DNA from: Lineus longissimus
Lineage: Eukaryota; Nemertea; Pilidiophora; Heteronemertea; Lineidae
Reading direction: 5' to 3'
Length of the DNA: 64,000 nt
NCBI RefSeq assembly: GCF_910592395.1
Contig: NC_088318.1
Location: 15,748,349-15,812,348, forward strand
The notes beneath the pieces were generated by a model. That model ran no database searches. It had not been told where the DNA came from and saw only the letters and a program-made list of their open reading frames with translations. A program made the translations under genes and the position numbers. Below are positions 62,298-64,000 of this stretch, one piece after another (the stretch's first letter is position 1; each line of letters starts with the position of its first letter).

Positions 62298-62740
62298 CTG
62301 ATCTACTGTGGCATCTCAACTCCCGTCAGGGGGATATATATACGTTGTTCCCCCTTGATGTGGTGGTCTTATTTGTTCTGTGACCTTGTGATCTACTGTG
62401 GCTTCTTAACAACCCATCCGAGTAAGTTCTGTGGGAATCCATTAATAAATGACTAGATTTAATTTGATTCCAATCTTCACTTTGCCACCTCGCTCCACAA
62501 GTCAAAAGGTTGACTGTGATCGTGTGATCTACTGTGGCTTCTTGCCAGGCGTGATCCTTCTAAATTAGATGCAAGGGAATCCCTTAATAAATAACTTGAT
62601 TCGTTTTGATTCCACATTTTCATCTTGCAAGCGGGATAGTTGATGCAGTGTCTTATACATCCTGCGGCGTTATGATCCTCTGTGGCTCTTAACCAACCTT
62701 AATCCATCTAAATTAGATCTGAAGGAATCCCTTAAGCAGC
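62298..62740. repeat. Degenerate tandem repeat, unit about 90-148 bp
   Basis: GATCTACTGTGGC recurs at 62300, 62390 and 62526, and as GATCCTCTGTGGC at 62674. Each is followed in later units by AAATTAGAT.....GGAATCCCTTAA and TTTGATTCCA. There are four diverged units and no coding potential. Confidence 0.65.
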
Positions 62741-64000
62741 CTCTTATCGCCGTTATTGATTACGAGGGAAAAAATACCACGTTCGTGATGGCCGGGGATA
62801 TTCGTGGCGGAATTAGTATTTTGAAGTTTTGAGTGGCCCCAGTATGTCTCTAATGAGATTGTTGAGTTTGGCAGTACATGTAGTTTTCTTGAACCAATAT
62901 CCTCTTTAACCCTTGAAGTTAACAATCAGATGTCTACTCAAAATGTGTATTCTATTATAAATTCTAATAACTCATCATGATATGAGCACCTAAAAAAATG
63001 AACATGAAAAAGAGGAAGAGCTTTTTGGAAGAAATAATGTTTGCAAAAATCTATTAAAATATCCACACATGAAATCATCTTGACTGTTTTGTAATAATCC
63101 AACTAGTGGGTTAACCCTGGGTTAAGTGACATTGAACTAGTTGTCAGTCTTATGATATCGTTGATACATCTTCATCAAAACACTAGACAAATTTAATTGA
63201 AATTCAGAAATGTCGCACAATCTTTGAGAAAAAATGAGTGTGTACCATGCATGTCTTATTTAGCCGACTTCAATCAATAGTTCACCCTCGAAGGAATTTG
63301 GTACAAATATCATCTAATTATTGGTGATGTATCTTTGGGGCGGCTTAAAATGAGACTTAAAAATGTTTTTTAACTTTAGGGCTTGGAATTTTGAGGAAGA
63401 ATGTTTCAGAATGAATTTGTTTCTTGATTTGTGAATATTTCAACTTGATGCTAGAGTATATATTGTGATAATGTTAGCTGACTGAAGCAATTGCCCGAGC
63501 CTTTAAAATATCGAGGGGATTTAAGAAAAGTGTCAATATGCCGCCGGCCTCCTTTAAGATTCCTTGAGCCGGAATTACTTGTCGTAACTCAATCAGAATT
63601 TAATATGCATGGACAAACTCATCGAAAATGTTTTGCCGGATCCTCTATGAAAACTAATTAATTAAAAGTTTGGCTTTGGATTTTCGACAAGGGCTGGTGG
63701 GGAAGTGGCCGCTGACAAGACATGGTTGGCTTTAATAGGGACCTTCTCAAATCACCAATGTAGGAATGTAATGTCATCAGGTAGAGGTTAGGACCTGCCA
63801 AACTTGATATCACGTTTTGTTTTTCTGTTCATGATAAGGCGAATGAAATATGATGCCAAATATTTCTTTCCCATTTTGAGTCGGAGGAGAGGATTCTTGG
63901 TGGTTCTGTAATGATATGGCTTTTTCTTAAGACGGTCTCTTCTAGAAAAATTTATTCATTGCTAGGACTGCACCATTATCCATTCTTAGACGGATTTATT
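62741..64000. other. Non-coding end of the window
   Basis: AT-rich sequence without recognisable genes or elements. Confidence 0.4.

Overview
This is animal (metazoan) nuclear DNA. All recognisable genes are spliced at GT-AG introns of about 80-1000 bp, 3' ends carry AATAAA signals, and the products are animal-specific: large Maf, WWOX, TRAF7, chromodomain-Y-like (CDYL), ECI2, Aurora kinase, MRPL52 and FEN1. AT-rich intergenic DNA, tRNA-derived SINE remnants, pogo- and piggyBac-type MITEs and degenerate tandem repeats suggest an invertebrate (a lophotrochozoan or a non-vertebrate deuterostome). The sequence alone does not settle which.

Layout. 1-39 kb is gene-dense: MAF (+, 824-2006, with a TATA/CRE/CCAAT promoter), WWOX (-, 7998-11533), TRAF7 (+, 11867-16799), CDYL (-, 21360-25283), ECI2 (+, 25339-29044), an Aurora B-type kinase (+, 30799-33202), MRPL52 (-, 34824-36396), and the first three coding exons of FEN1 (+, 37537-39003), whose remaining two thirds I cannot find. 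An intronless LRR-Ig surface protein follows (-, 42359-44038). 45.5-64 kb is gene-poor. It holds degenerate tandem repeats, SINE and MITE remnants, a miniature LTR retrotransposon at 55013-55419, and two small, frame-compatible candidate exons of an unknown minus-strand gene (45863-45970 and 48810-48916).

Genes are arranged as divergent or convergent pairs. WWOX and TRAF7 start 333 bp apart, CDYL and ECI2 only 55 bp apart over shared YY1-, CRE- and NRF1-like sites. MAF/WWOX, TRAF7/CDYL and Aurora/MRPL52 are tail-to-tail. MAF, WWOX and CDYL2 also lie together on human 16q23, and CDYL and ECI2 both lie on human 6p25, so the window keeps an old animal linkage group. CDYL and ECI2 share intron positions and phases in their enoyl-CoA hydratase-like domains, pointing to CDYL arising from an ECI2-type neighbour.

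The most unusual mobile DNA is (i) a 407-bp TRIM whose 137-bp LTRs each carry a tRNA-like Pol III promoter and a T5 terminator, with a tRNA-Lys-type primer site, and (ii) an 841-bp foldback element with exact 9-bp target duplications and arrays of a TTCGTCCCC-containing unit in its arms.
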